Shown one piece after another: positions 49,236 to 57,980 of a stretch of DNA of 64,000 nt (position 1 is the first letter of the stretch; every line of letters starts with the position of its first letter). A program made the translations under genes and the position numbers. Source of the DNA: an uncultured Clostridia bacterium. Its GTDB lineage: Bacteria; Bacillota; Clostridia; Oscillospirales; Ruminococcaceae. The notes under the pieces were generated by a model, which had not been told where the DNA came from, ran no database searches, and saw nothing but the letters and a program-made list of their open reading frames with translations. The stretch lies in NCBI GenBank assembly GCA_937906945.1, contig CALCUE010000026.1, forward strand, positions 1-64,000. The letters are read 5' to 3'.

Positions 49236-50327
49236 ATGCGCAAATTACTTGCTATTCTTCTTTGCCTTGTTCTGGTTCTTGCTGGCTGCGCCGGTGGTTC
49301 CAACGAAAACGCTGTTGACCTCAATAGCTATTCTCTCGATGAAATCATCGCGAAAGCTAAAGAAGAAGGACACCTCGAGTCCGTCGGTATGCCTGACGAT
49401 TGGGCAAACTGGGGCGAATCCTGGGAAGGATACACCGCTGAGTATGGTATCGCCCATAACGACACCGATATGAGCTCCGCCGAGGAACTTTCCATGTTTG
49501 AAAGCGACCCCACCAGAGCTATCGGCGACGTCGGCTTCGGCTTTACCACCAAACTTGTCGGTTCTGACGGCAAAGAGCTTGTTCAGGGCTACAAGACCTC
49601 CTATTGGGATTCTGTTCCCGATTGGGCTAAAGGCGAAAACGGCAAATGGATGATCGCTTACACCGGATGCACGGCTTTCCTTTGGAACAACGATCTTATG
49701 GGTGCCGAAATGCCTACTTCTTGGGCTGATGTCCGCAACGGCGATTACAAAGTTGCTATCGGCGACGTAGTCGGCGGTGCTAACGGCCAGGGTGCTGTTA
49801 TTTCTACCGCTTACGCTTTCGGCGGCGACATCGACAACCTTGAACCCGCTAAAGAGTTCTGGAAAGAAATGGCTGAAGCTGGCCGTATCAACGGTATCGA
49901 CATCACCAAACAGAACTTCGAATCCGGTGAAGTTCCTTTCGGTGTCATCTGGTCTTACAATGCCTATTCTTATGGCACTAAACTCAGAGCCGAAAATGGC
50001 TATGACATGACCTATGGTATTCCTTCCGACGGCGCTATCCTTTCCGGTTATGCTTCCGTCATCAACAAGAACACCGATACTCCTTTCGCAGCCGCTCTTG
50101 CCAGAGAGTACATCTTCTCTGATGCTGGCCAGATCAACCTTGCGAAAGCCGGCGCTATCCCGACCAGAACCAACGTCGAGATTCCTGCGGAAGTTTCTGC
50201 TGAGACTTTTGATCCCTCTACTTATGCACACGCTGTAGGTTTTGCTGACGCTGACCATTATTCTGAAGTCTGCGCTCAGATTTCCGAGTGGTGGAGTGAA
50301 GAGATTCAGCCCCTTATCGCACAATAA
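49236..50327 (+). CDS. ABC transporter solute-binding lipoprotein
   Basis: A 363-residue lipoprotein with signal ending LVLAGC (Cys 18). The mature part is a periplasmic-binding-protein-like fold of the iron/polyamine/phosphonate type ('GFTTKLVGSDGKELVQGYKT', 'TGCTAFLWNNDLMGAEMPTSWADVRNGDYKVAIGD', a hinge 'FGVIWSYNAYSYG' and a C-terminal 'WWSEEIQPLI'). Codon use is shifted to C-ending codons relative to neighbours, which suggests high expression. Two phosphodiesterases downstream suggest glycerophosphodiester cargo, an inference. Confidence 0.92.
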   Translation: MRKLLAILLCLVLVLAGCAGGSNENAVDLNSYSLDEIIAKAKEEGHLESVGMPDDWANWGESWEGYTAEYGIAHNDTDMSSAEELSMFESDPTRAIGDVGFGFTTKLVGSDGKELVQGYKTSYWDSVPDWAKGENGKWMIAYTGCTAFLWNNDLMGAEMPTSWADVRNGDYKVAIGDVVGGANGQGAVISTAYAFGGDIDNLEPAKEFWKEMAEAGRINGIDITKQNFESGEVPFGVIWSYNAYSYGTKLRAENGYDMTYGIPSDGAILSGYASVINKNTDTPFAAALAREYIFSDAGQINLAKAGAIPTRTNVEIPAEVSAETFDPSTYAHAVGFADADHYSEVCAQISEWWSEEIQPLIAQ

Positions 50328-50355
50328 TTTTTCAAATTACTCGGGGAGTAAGCAA

Positions 50356-50385
50356 AATGGGGCGTGCTGAAAAGTACGCCCCATT
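50356..50385 (+). other. Intercistronic stem-loop after the binding-protein gene
   Basis: AATGGGGCGT pairs with ACGCCCCATT around a ten-base loop, followed by CTTG rather than a T run. A partial terminator or RNA stabiliser is likely, raising binding protein over permeases. Confidence 0.75.
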
Positions 50386-50405
50386 CTTGAATGAGGTGTG
50401 TTTCT

Positions 50406-51296
50406 ATGAAAAATGCGGAGAATAAGGTCAGCGGCAAGAAAAAGAGTACAAACAAATATATGTATTTGTTAGCTTTGCTTCCTTTTGTGGTCATTGTCCT
50501 TCTTTATGAACTGATTCCTTTGGTCAATCTTGTGATTGACTCCTTTGGCTTAGATTCGGACCATACGGTTCTGTTTTCTTTGGAAAACTACAAGAAAATT
50601 TTTACCGCCACCAGTTATCAGACAGCCATTGTGAACAGTCTGAAAATTACGGCGATTTCTACTTTGGCAGGGATTATCCTTGCTTTTCTCGGCGCCCAGG
50701 CGGCGCATAATTCAAGAGGTAAACTTCGTAACGCTTTTATGGCAGTCCTTAATATGACTTCCAACTTTGCCGGTGTTCCTCTTGCTTTCGCATATATGAT
50801 CCTTCTCGGAAACTTTGGTTTTCTGACGCAGATCGCAAATCTTTATGGCATTGAATTTATTCAGAATTTCAATCTTTACAGCAGTAAAGGTTTGATTTTG
50901 ATGTATATATATTTCCAGATCCCGCTTTCCACCTTGCTGATGATCCCGGCGTTTGACGGAATTCGCAAAGAGTGGCAGGAAGCTAATATGCTTTTGGGCG
51001 GAAGAGAAACGACATTCTGGTTCAAAGTCGGGATCCCGGTGCTGATCCCCAGTATTTTCGGTACGATCAGTGTTCTTTTCGCTAACGCGCTTTGCGCTTA
51101 TGCCACGGCTTACGCGCTTCTTATGAACAACTTCGCGTTGATCCCGGTCAATATTTCCGCCATGTTTGTCGGCGATATTATGGCAAAACCGAAGCTTGGC
51201 GCGGCGCTTTCCGTTGTGATGATGGTCATTATGTGTATTGTCATTCTTCTTGATAACTATATTGTTAAGAAGACAACTTCATGGAAGACGAGGTGA
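50406..51296 (+). CDS. ABC transporter permease (first)
   Basis: A 296-residue permease from ATG 50406, seven bases after GAGGTG; an ATG at 50391 precedes that site. Six hydrophobic helices are visible, and the cytoplasmic EAA loop reads 'WQEANMLLGGRETTFWFKVGIPVLIPS'. Its family is the BPD_transp_1 type paired with the polyamine/iron/phosphonate class. The next permease starts six bases after this stop. Confidence 0.92.
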   Translation: MKNAENKVSGKKKSTNKYMYLLALLPFVVIVLLYELIPLVNLVIDSFGLDSDHTVLFSLENYKKIFTATSYQTAIVNSLKITAISTLAGIILAFLGAQAAHNSRGKLRNAFMAVLNMTSNFAGVPLAFAYMILLGNFGFLTQIANLYGIEFIQNFNLYSSKGLILMYIYFQIPLSTLLMIPAFDGIRKEWQEANMLLGGRETTFWFKVGIPVLIPSIFGTISVLFANALCAYATAYALLMNNFALIPVNISAMFVGDIMAKPKLGAALSVVMMVIMCIVILLDNYIVKKTTSWKTR

Positions 51297-51301
51297 GAAC
51301 A

Positions 51302-52108
51302 ATGAAAAAATCAAAAATTTTCTCCAATGTCTTTATGGTGGCCGTTATTATCTGGTTGCTTCTTCCTTTGATAGCGACTTTGGTCTATTCGCTCTTTAAA
51401 AATTGGACAGATATTATTCCGACCGGTTTTTCATTTAAAAGCTATACCACGCTTTTCGGGAACCCCTATTTCTTTACCGCTCTTTATCAGACGGTGCTCA
51501 TTTGTATTATTCCGATCGCGATCACCATTGTTGTCATGCTTTTGGCACTCTTTGTTGTTACGATCTATTTCCCGAGACTGGAAAAATATGTCCAGATTCT
51601 TTGCATGCTGCCTTACACCATTCAGGGCGTTATCCTCTCAGTATCCATTTTGAGCGCTTACGCGAAGTCCGGGACGATTTTCGGAAATCGCATGGTGATG
51701 CTCATCGGCGCTTATTGCATTATTATTCTGCCGCATATTTATCAGGGTATTCGAAACAGCATGCACGCTGTCAGTATGCCGATGCTCATTGAGGCGGCGG
51801 AGATGCTCGGTGCCAGCCGGCTTTACGCTTTCTTCCGTGTTATTGTTCCGAACATTATCAGCGGTATTACCGTTTCGTCTCTTCTTGCGGTCGGTATTCT
51901 TTTCGGAGATTACGTCATCATCCGGAACCTCGGCGGAAGCGGTACGACAAACCTTCAGATTTATCTGTATCAGGCTATGAAGCGTTCTACCGGCGAATCG
52001 TCCGCGGTTATCGTTATTATCATGCTTCTGACCTTTACTATTACGGCGATTGTTCTTTACCTCCAAAGCAGAAGCACACTTGAAAAGATCCATAATGAGG
52101 GGAGATAA
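51302..52108 (+). CDS. ABC transporter permease (second)
   Basis: A 268-residue permease from ATG 51302, chosen for GAGGTGAGAACA just before it; a start at 51281 overlaps the previous gene. The EAA loop is 'LIEAAEMLGASRLYAFFRVIVPNIISG'. Six helices. The ATPase gene follows after six bases. Confidence 0.92.
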   Translation: MKKSKIFSNVFMVAVIIWLLLPLIATLVYSLFKNWTDIIPTGFSFKSYTTLFGNPYFFTALYQTVLICIIPIAITIVVMLLALFVVTIYFPRLEKYVQILCMLPYTIQGVILSVSILSAYAKSGTIFGNRMVMLIGAYCIIILPHIYQGIRNSMHAVSMPMLIEAAEMLGASRLYAFFRVIVPNIISGITVSSLLAVGILFGDYVIIRNLGGSGTTNLQIYLYQAMKRSTGESSAVIVIIMLLTFTITAIVLYLQSRSTLEKIHNEGR

Positions 52109-52114
52109 GCGAAA

Positions 52115-53122
52115 ATGTCCTATATTCATTTTGAAAAAATCAACAAATCCTTTGGTGATAACCACGTTCTTAAGGATATTACTCTTGATATTGAAAAGGG
52201 CGAGCTTGTTACGCTTCTCGGTCCCTCCGGATGCGGTAAATCAACACTTTTGCGTTGCCTGTCCGGTTTGGAGCAGGTGACTAGTGGCCGGATTTTCCTG
52301 GATGGGGAAGATATTACCGACGTAAGCCCCCGCCGCCGTGGTATCGGCATGGTTTTCCAGCAGTACTCTCTGTTCCCGAACATGAGCGTTAGAGATAACG
52401 TTGCTTTCGGCCTTAAAATGAAGGGAACCCCGAAAGAAGAAATTGAGGAAAAGGTCAAAGAGATGCTGGATATCGTTGGTCTTTCGGATAAAATCGATCA
52501 GTTCCCGATGCAGCTTTCCGGTGGTCAGCAGCAGCGTGTCGCTTTGGCGAGAGCCATGGTAACGGAACCGAAAGTCCTTCTTTTGGATGAACCGCTCTCC
52601 GCTATTGATGCTCTTCTGCGCCGCAACCTTCAGATCGAGATCCGCCGTATTCAGCAAAAGCTCAACATCACGACGATTTTCGTAACCCATGACCAGGACG
52701 AAGCCATGGTTATGTCTGATACGATCCATCTTTTCAACGCGGGTCATATTGAGCAGTCTGGTTCTCCGGTCGATCTTTATACGACGCCTTGCACCAAGTT
52801 CGCCGCGACCTTTATTGGTAACTACAATATTTTCAGCGCGGAGAAATTCGGCAACGCCTGCGGCGAGAAACTGGATTGCCAGGATATCGCCATTCGTCCG
52901 GAAATCGTAAAAATGAGCAAGGAGCCCATTGAAGCGGAAAACAGCTACCTGATGAAAGGCGTTATCACCAACCACATTTCCCACGGCAATATCATTCGTT
53001 TCCGTGTCGAGTGTGGAGATATCTGGTATAACTCTGATGTCGTCTTTGAAAAAGAAATGGCTTTCACTGAAGGTGACGAAGTTTATACGGCTATTGATAA
53101 AGATCTGATCATCAAACTTTAA
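52115..53122 (+). CDS. ABC transporter ATP-binding protein (PotA/FbpC-type)
   Basis: A 335-residue ATPase. Walker A GPSGCGKST, Q-loop 'GMVFQQYSLFPNMSVRDNVAFGL', signature LSGGQQQRVALARA, Walker B LLLDEPLSAIDA and the switch His in 'FVTHDQDEAM'. The last 100 residues form a TOBE-type domain ('DIAIRPEIVKMSKEPIEAENSYLMKGVITN'). It powers the two permeases before it. Confidence 0.95.
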   Translation: MSYIHFEKINKSFGDNHVLKDITLDIEKGELVTLLGPSGCGKSTLLRCLSGLEQVTSGRIFLDGEDITDVSPRRRGIGMVFQQYSLFPNMSVRDNVAFGLKMKGTPKEEIEEKVKEMLDIVGLSDKIDQFPMQLSGGQQQRVALARAMVTEPKVLLLDEPLSAIDALLRRNLQIEIRRIQQKLNITTIFVTHDQDEAMVMSDTIHLFNAGHIEQSGSPVDLYTTPCTKFAATFIGNYNIFSAEKFGNACGEKLDCQDIAIRPEIVKMSKEPIEAENSYLMKGVITNHISHGNIIRFRVECGDIWYNSDVVFEKEMAFTEGDEVYTAIDKDLIIKL

Positions 53123-53142
53123 TTCAATGAAAAAATAGCGAG

Positions 53143-53166
53143 TACCGGGAGATAATTCTCCCGGTA
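53143..53166 (+). other. Stem-loop between importer ATPase and phosphodiesterase genes
   Basis: A perfect 10-bp stem TACCGGGAGA / TCTCCCGGTA with a TAAT loop, followed by TTTGTTG. It is a leaky terminator candidate. No promoter is visible in the 28 bases before the next ATG, so the phosphodiesterases depend on read-through. Confidence 0.75.
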
Positions 53167-53194
53167 TTTGTTGTAAGGAAAAGAGGAAACAGTT

Positions 53195-53929
53195 ATGACT
53201 GAAATTTACGCGCACCGTGGTTTCTCTGGCGTCTATCCGGAAAATACCGTTCTTGCCTTTCAGAAAGCCGCGGAATGTGGAGCGGAAGGAATTGAATTTG
53301 ACGTTCATCTGACCAAGGATGGCGTGCCGGTTGTTATGCACGATGAGAATACCATTCGCACGACCGGAACGGACGCTTTGATTAAAGACCTCACATTAGA
53401 AGAGTTCAAGGCGCTGGACGCCGGTTATGTGAAAAATGGCGAATTTGGATTTGTGGCGCCGCCGACCTTGCGGGAAGTTTTTGAAGTTTTGAAAGAGACC
53501 GGAATGAAATGCAATATTGAGATCAAAACCGGTGTCTATGAATATCCGAACATTGAAAGAAAAATTTTGGCCATGATGGATGAGTTTGATCTTCGAGAAA
53601 AGACGATCATCAGTTCCTTCAACCATTTTACGGTTACACGCTTCAAGGAGTTGGCTTCGGATGTTAAGGTGGGCTTTTTGGAAGAAAGCTGGCTGATCCA
53701 TCCCGGCGCCTATACCAGAGCACGGGGAGCGGAGTGTTTTCATCCGTTCTTCAATATGCTGAACCATGAAAATATGCAGGACCTTCGCAACAACGGCATT
53801 GAAATCAACGCCTGGACGATCAATGACGAGGAAGATATGCGCAAGGCCCTTCAGCTTCAGCTTGAAATCGGTATTACGAACTGGCCGGATAAATTCCTCG
53901 CCATCCGTAAAGAGGTTTGCGGCGTATGA
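53195..53929 (+). CDS. Glycerophosphodiester phosphodiesterase (first)
   Basis: A 244-residue GDPD-fold TIM barrel without a signal peptide, so cytoplasmic like UgpQ. Catalytic residues lie in 'YAHRGFSGVYPENT' (His-Arg and Glu-Asn), 'EGIEFDVHLTKDGVPVVMHDE' (Glu, Asp, second His) and 'KCNIEIKTG'. It should release sn-glycerol-3-phosphate from glycerophosphodiesters. It lies just after the importer and overlaps a second GDPD by four bases. Confidence 0.94.
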   Translation: MTEIYAHRGFSGVYPENTVLAFQKAAECGAEGIEFDVHLTKDGVPVVMHDENTIRTTGTDALIKDLTLEEFKALDAGYVKNGEFGFVAPPTLREVFEVLKETGMKCNIEIKTGVYEYPNIERKILAMMDEFDLREKTIISSFNHFTVTRFKELASDVKVGFLEESWLIHPGAYTRARGAECFHPFFNMLNHENMQDLRNNGIEINAWTINDEEDMRKALQLQLEIGITNWPDKFLAIRKEVCGV

Positions 53930-54633
53930 TGCGTATCGCTCACAGGGGTTTGGCGGGACTCTATCCGGAAAATACACGCCTGTCCTTTGAAAAAGCGTTG
54001 GACTTTACACCGGACGCGATGGAAATTGACGTACAAATGACCAAAGACGGGAAACTGGTCGTTTTTCACGATGAGGAACTGGGAAGAATGACCAAAGGCG
54101 TAAAAGGCTGGTTGAAGGATTACACCTATGAGGAGCTATGCCAGCTGGAAATCGGCGGAGACTTTGATGTTCCGCCGCAGCGGATTCTGACGTTGGACGA
54201 GTATTTCGATCTGGTGGATTCTTCCGACATAAAAACCTTTGTGGAACTGAAAAACAGCTTTATTGTCTATTCCGGTTTGGAAGAAAAAACGCTGGAAGTG
54301 ATAACGAATCATCATCAGAGAGAAAAATGTATCGTCTATTCGGCGAACCATTTTTCTGTGATGGATTTTAAGGCGATGGCACCGGATATTGAGGTTTGTT
54401 TTCCTTTTGATAACTGGATCTTTGACAGGGGTTGCTATTGTGAAAAATATGGTGTAACGATGACGATTCCATACTATCTTTCTTTGACGAAGCAGGATAT
54501 TGATGATTTTCATGAGCATGGCGTCAGCGTTTATCCGTGGACAATTGACGATCCGGTGAAAATGAAAGCCATGCTCAAAATGGGAGCGGATGGAATGCTC
54601 ACGAACCGTATTGACCTTCTAAACGAAATATAG
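53926..54633 (+). CDS. Glycerophosphodiester phosphodiesterase (second)
   Basis: A 235-residue paralogue starting at ATG 53926, which overlaps the previous stop by four bases; ATG 53929 is possible. Motifs match its neighbour: 'IAHRGLAGLYPENTRLSF', 'DAMEIDVQMTKDGKLVVFHDEEL' and 'KTFVELKNSF'. The similarity to the first GDPD is moderate, so substrate preferences may differ. No signal peptide. Confidence 0.94.
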   Translation: MMRIAHRGLAGLYPENTRLSFEKALDFTPDAMEIDVQMTKDGKLVVFHDEELGRMTKGVKGWLKDYTYEELCQLEIGGDFDVPPQRILTLDEYFDLVDSSDIKTFVELKNSFIVYSGLEEKTLEVITNHHQREKCIVYSANHFSVMDFKAMAPDIEVCFPFDNWIFDRGCYCEKYGVTMTIPYYLSLTKQDIDDFHEHGVSVYPWTIDDPVKMKAMLKMGADGMLTNRIDLLNEI

Positions 54634-54666
54634 AAGGAGGACGGGACGCTGTCCGTATTTGTTTTC

Positions 54667-54695
54667 TTGACGAAAACGGCGAAAAATGTCATAAT
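54667..54695 (+). promoter_or_regulatory. Promoter for the GHKL kinase gene
   Basis: TTGACG, 17-base spacer, CATAAT, 31 bases before the ATG. A weak hairpin around 54640-54656 may end the GDPD transcript. Confidence 0.75.
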
Positions 54696-54725
54696 AATAG
54701 ACGAAAATTCTGAGGAGGGATAACG

Positions 54726-55508
54726 ATGGAGTTGGGAAAACGCTTGAGAAAATGTCGTGTTGTGGAAACGGATGAGGTGGACCATATCATCGGAAAAGCG
54801 TCCCGCAAGATTTCTTTTTCGGCGATCCGGCAATGCCTTCTGGCCAACGACCTTCCGGAAGAATATCGGAATATGCTTCAGAAAAACGCCTATGATATCT
54901 TAAGAGTGGAACACCATTTGAAAGATTATTATGATATTCTTTCCGACCACTATGATTATCATCCGGAAAAGTTGAGCGTGGGAGAGATGGAACGGAATTT
55001 TTTCCTCCGTGTTCGCAATACCCTGGATAATCGTATGGATGTAAAGATGTTTTTCCCGAAAGGAAAAGAAAATCTGTTTTTATATGTGGATAAAGAACGT
55101 TTGGAATATGCTCTTTTGGAATTGATCCTCAACGCCCAACAGCACGCGCTCACGGATCCGGATACACGGAAGGAGATCCGCATTTGGGTAAGCGGCGCCG
55201 GAAAAGGCATTCGCTTTTCAATTTCTGATAATGGTCAGGGAATGGATGAGGAAGAACTGACCCATTGCTGTGAGCCTGGCTTTTCCATGTCCGAAGATCG
55301 GAATTCTTTGGGACTGGGACTTTGCCTCGTTCGTTATTTCGCCAGTGTGTGTCACGGAAAATTTGACCTTTCTTCCGAAAAAGGAAAGGGTACGACGGTA
55401 AAGCTGACGATTCCTCGGGCTACGGAGGAAGAATGTTTGGGTGTGGCTTCTGCCAAAATAGCAAGCGACGAGTATCCGAATCCGGTAGATATTATGTTGG
55501 GAGTTTAA
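54726..55508 (+). CDS. Orphan soluble histidine-kinase-like GHKL ATPase
   Basis: A 260-residue protein. The C-terminal HATPase_c domain has N-box 'YALLELILNAQQHAL', G1 'SDNGQGMDEEEL' and G2 'NSLGLGLCLVRYF', then 'KGKGTTVKLTIPRA'. The first 100 residues are helical and would be the dimerisation part, but a canonical H-box (HExRTP) is absent; the nearest His is in 'VDHIIGK'. There is no transmembrane segment and no response regulator within the window. It could be an unusual kinase or a phosphatase/anti-sigma-like GHKL protein. Confidence 0.85.
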   Translation: MELGKRLRKCRVVETDEVDHIIGKASRKISFSAIRQCLLANDLPEEYRNMLQKNAYDILRVEHHLKDYYDILSDHYDYHPEKLSVGEMERNFFLRVRNTLDNRMDVKMFFPKGKENLFLYVDKERLEYALLELILNAQQHALTDPDTRKEIRIWVSGAGKGIRFSISDNGQGMDEEELTHCCEPGFSMSEDRNSLGLGLCLVRYFASVCHGKFDLSSEKGKGTTVKLTIPRATEEECLGVASAKIASDEYPNPVDIMLGV

Positions 55509-55556
55509 TACGAAATTCGTATAGAATATTATAAAAGATCGGAAAGGTGGTAAAAA

Positions 55557-56162
55557 TTGAAACAATTCAAAAAAGCAAAAGGAATTAAAAATGTAGAACG
55601 CTTTTACCGCTGCATTTCGACAGAAGAGTATGTCAAAAACTATGTAGATGTCGATAAATTTATCGAATACTGCAAAGAATGTCCTAATTATAATAAAAGA
55701 TGGTCCTGCCCTCCCTATAGCTTTGACGTGATGGAGGAATTTTGGAAAAAATACCGTTATTTACATCTTTTCGCCTTTAAGTTGGATTTGGAAGATGGTT
55801 TGGAAGACAGCGTTATGACCCCGGAAGAAATTGACCAGTTGGTTCTTCGTATTCGTCAGCAGAATTATGTCATGGCCAGCAAATGGATCCTGGAGCAGGA
55901 GCATAATAACCTGGATTCTATTGCTTTAGATGGGGGACATTGTTCCAAATGCAAACGCTGTATGCGCCTAAAAGGACAACCCTGCCGCTTTGGGGATACC
56001 ATTCGTCCTGCCATTGACGCGATCGGCGGAGATTTGGTCAAAACGGCGGACGAAATTTTTCATACACCGATCCTCTGGATCGAAAACGGAAAAGTGCCCC
56101 AATATTTTCTCTTTATTCTTGGGCTTTTGAGTCAAGAAGAAAACATTTATTTTACGGATTGA
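55557..56162 (+). CDS. DUF2284 metal-binding protein
   Basis: A 201-residue protein starting at TTG 55557, six bases after AAAGGTGG. Cysteines are arranged as in DUF2284: 'YCKECPNYNKRWSCPPYSF' (residues about 39-57) and 'GGHCSKCKRCMRLKGQPCRFGDTIRP' (about 124-149), enough for one or two metal or Fe-S sites. The C-terminal part ends hydrophobic. The family is common in anaerobes with unknown function. The next gene starts nine bases downstream. Confidence 0.88.
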   Translation: MKQFKKAKGIKNVERFYRCISTEEYVKNYVDVDKFIEYCKECPNYNKRWSCPPYSFDVMEEFWKKYRYLHLFAFKLDLEDGLEDSVMTPEEIDQLVLRIRQQNYVMASKWILEQEHNNLDSIALDGGHCSKCKRCMRLKGQPCRFGDTIRPAIDAIGGDLVKTADEIFHTPILWIENGKVPQYFLFILGLLSQEENIYFTD

Positions 56163-56171
56163 GGAAAACGA

Positions 56172-56978
56172 ATGATTTATAAAGAAGCGTTGGATAAGCT
56201 CAATGGAGCCAAGGAAGAGGAGATCGAAGATAAGCTGGAAAAACTGACGGAGAATAAGAATCTTTCTCCGAAGGAAAGGGAACTTCTGCTCAAAGAAACC
56301 GTTGGTATTTTATTTACCGCGGCGAAAGAGTATAAAGGCGAAGAACTTTACAGAGTGATACGCCATGGAAATGAACCCATTTCTTCGTATGATGGACTTT
56401 GGGAGGAAGAAAATTCCTGTTTTGGAGAAGATTTTTTGACTTTTTTCGCGGATCCGATCACGCCGTTTCTGGATGGAAAGGTTCAAAAGGATGAAAGAGT
56501 TAATCTGTTGACTTATCGGAAAGTAGTTTCGGAAAATCCAGAGTTACTCTTGTTATCCGGATTTCCGGATGATTCTGGTGTGTTTGAACTTTTGCAGAAA
56601 GATGGACTTTCGGATGAAGGAAAGCAAAATTATCAAAAGATAACCCGCTTTATTCGTAAAGCGATTGAAGATAACGATGGCGCTTTCCTGAGTGAGATAG
56701 AGCAGGTTTTAACGGCCAATGAACCGGTGGAGGCTTTCTATTACGCTCTTTCCAATGGCTCGGAATATCCGATTATGAAGAAAGAATACGCCGGGAACTT
56801 TTATCTTTGCACCAGTTGTATCTTTTGCCGGTTAGATTCTATGAATCCCGAAGGAGAGGAAGTGCGCATTGAACCATTGGCGCACAACAAAGAATCCATG
56901 CTTCCGGGAGAGGCTGTTCTCTACGATGATTTCGGGGAGATCGGCTGTTTTACTTTTGAAAAAAACGATTATCAATAA
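56172..56978 (+). CDS. Protein of unknown function
   Basis: A 268-residue protein I do not recognise. The first 60 residues are a charged, Glu/Lys-rich helical region ('LNGAKEEEIEDKLEKL'), followed by mixed alpha/beta. A pair of cysteines three apart occurs in 'NFYLCTSCIFC' (three Cys), near residue 215. No signal peptide or membrane segment. It is coupled to the DUF2284 gene (nine bases apart) and may act with it. Confidence 0.78.
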   Translation: MIYKEALDKLNGAKEEEIEDKLEKLTENKNLSPKERELLLKETVGILFTAAKEYKGEELYRVIRHGNEPISSYDGLWEEENSCFGEDFLTFFADPITPFLDGKVQKDERVNLLTYRKVVSENPELLLLSGFPDDSGVFELLQKDGLSDEGKQNYQKITRFIRKAIEDNDGAFLSEIEQVLTANEPVEAFYYALSNGSEYPIMKKEYAGNFYLCTSCIFCRLDSMNPEGEEVRIEPLAHNKESMLPGEAVLYDDFGEIGCFTFEKNDYQ

Positions 56979-57013
56979 AAAAATCCTTCTGCTTTTTGCA
57001 GAAGGATTTTTTT
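56979..57013. terminator. Convergent bidirectional terminator
   Basis: AAAAAATCCTTCTGC pairs perfectly with GCAGAAGGATTTTTT around TTTTT. Confidence 0.92.
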
Positions 57014-57353
57014 AACGAACGAAAAAGTGTCCCAGATGTTTCTTATTGTTGTTAATACGTTTGAAATAGCCGAGAATGAATAGAACAAGAGCTACAATGG
57101 AAAGAACGCCGCCAACGATCGGAACGCTGTCCATGAACGTAACGGAGAAACCGATGAGGAGAAAGCCGATTCCGACAAGACGGTCACCGACGACCTCGGT
57201 ATCACACCATTCGTTATATTCATCCATTCTTTTATGGGTACGGAGATTTTTTGTTACTTCATAGGGAACGGTTTTCCGCCGATTGATATTTTTGGCGATT
57301 CCCAAGTAGATGATCCCGGCGATAAGTCCTACGATCAAAAAGATATAATTCAT
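57012..57353 (-). CDS. Small three-helix membrane protein
   Basis: A 113-residue protein. Hydrophobic segments lie at residues 2-20, about 60-76 and about 80-97, with a charged cytoplasmic loop 'NINRRKTVPYEVTKNLRTHKRMDEYNEWCD' between the first two. GGAGGACTGCT precedes the ATG. I do not recognise the family. It is monocistronic. Confidence 0.75.
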   Translation of the reverse strand: MNYIFLIVGLIAGIIYLGIAKNINRRKTVPYEVTKNLRTHKRMDEYNEWCDTEVVGDRLVGIGFLLIGFSVTFMDSVPIVGGVLSIVALVLFILGYFKRINNNKKHLGHFFVR

Positions 57354-57452
57354 AGCAGTCCTCCGAAAAATGTTCTGTTCCCATTATAACCCAAAATTTG
57401 CCGAGAATAAAGAGGATTTACGGAAAAATTGAAAAGAATTTGCGGGGGACTC

Positions 57453-57481
57453 TTTCAAAACGGAAAAAAAGATGGTACAAT
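57453..57481 (+). promoter_or_regulatory. Promoter for the DUF985 gene
   Basis: TTTCAA, 17-base spacer, TACAAT, 32 bases before the TTG start. Confidence 0.6.
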
Positions 57482-57512
57482 AAAGCTATCAGTACAAGGG
57501 AGGAAAGTTACT

Positions 57513-57980
57513 TTGTATACGGGAAAATATTTTATTGAAAAACTGGGTATGATACCGCATCCGGAAGGCGGATATTATAAAGAAAATATTCAATCGGAGC
57601 GCAGTTCTGAAGATAGAAAAATTTGGTCCAGCACCTATTTTCTTTTGAAAGATCGGGATTTTTCAGCTTTCCACCGCCTTCAATCCGACGAAATCTGGTA
57701 TTATCATTCCGGAACGCCGCTGATTGTTTATATGATTAAAGAAAACGGGGAACTGGAACAGGTACGTTTAGGTTTGGATATTGAGAGGGATGAAAAGCCG
57801 CAGATTTTGATGCCGAAAGGCTGTATTTTCGGCGCTGTAATGGACGGTACCGGCTATTCTCTTTTCAGCTGTATGGTTTCTCCCGGTTATGACCCCAAAG
57901 ATTTTGAATTGATGTCACGGGAAGCACTTTTGGAACAATATCCGCAATACGCACAGATCATTCGGAGACTTACCCGCTGA
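57513..57980 (+). CDS. Cupin protein, DUF985 family
   Basis: A 155-residue protein starting at TTG 57513, after GGGAGGAAAG; an upstream ATG at 57429 lies before the promoter and is rejected. The DUF985 signature is clear: 'MIPHPEGGYYKEN', 'STYFLLKDRDFSAFHRLQSDEIWYYHSG' and 'CMVSPGYDPKDFELMSREALLEQYP'. A beta-barrel with possible metal ligands (His, Glu, His). Function not established. Its stop abuts that of the convergent gene with no gap. Confidence 0.92.
   Translation: MYTGKYFIEKLGMIPHPEGGYYKENIQSERSSEDRKIWSSTYFLLKDRDFSAFHRLQSDEIWYYHSGTPLIVYMIKENGELEQVRLGLDIERDEKPQILMPKGCIFGAVMDGTGYSLFSCMVSPGYDPKDFELMSREALLEQYPQYAQIIRRLTR

Noticed and set aside
57429..57512. N-terminal extension of the DUF985 frame
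   Set aside because: It would start upstream of the predicted promoter; the TTG at 57513 has GGGAGG at suitable spacing.
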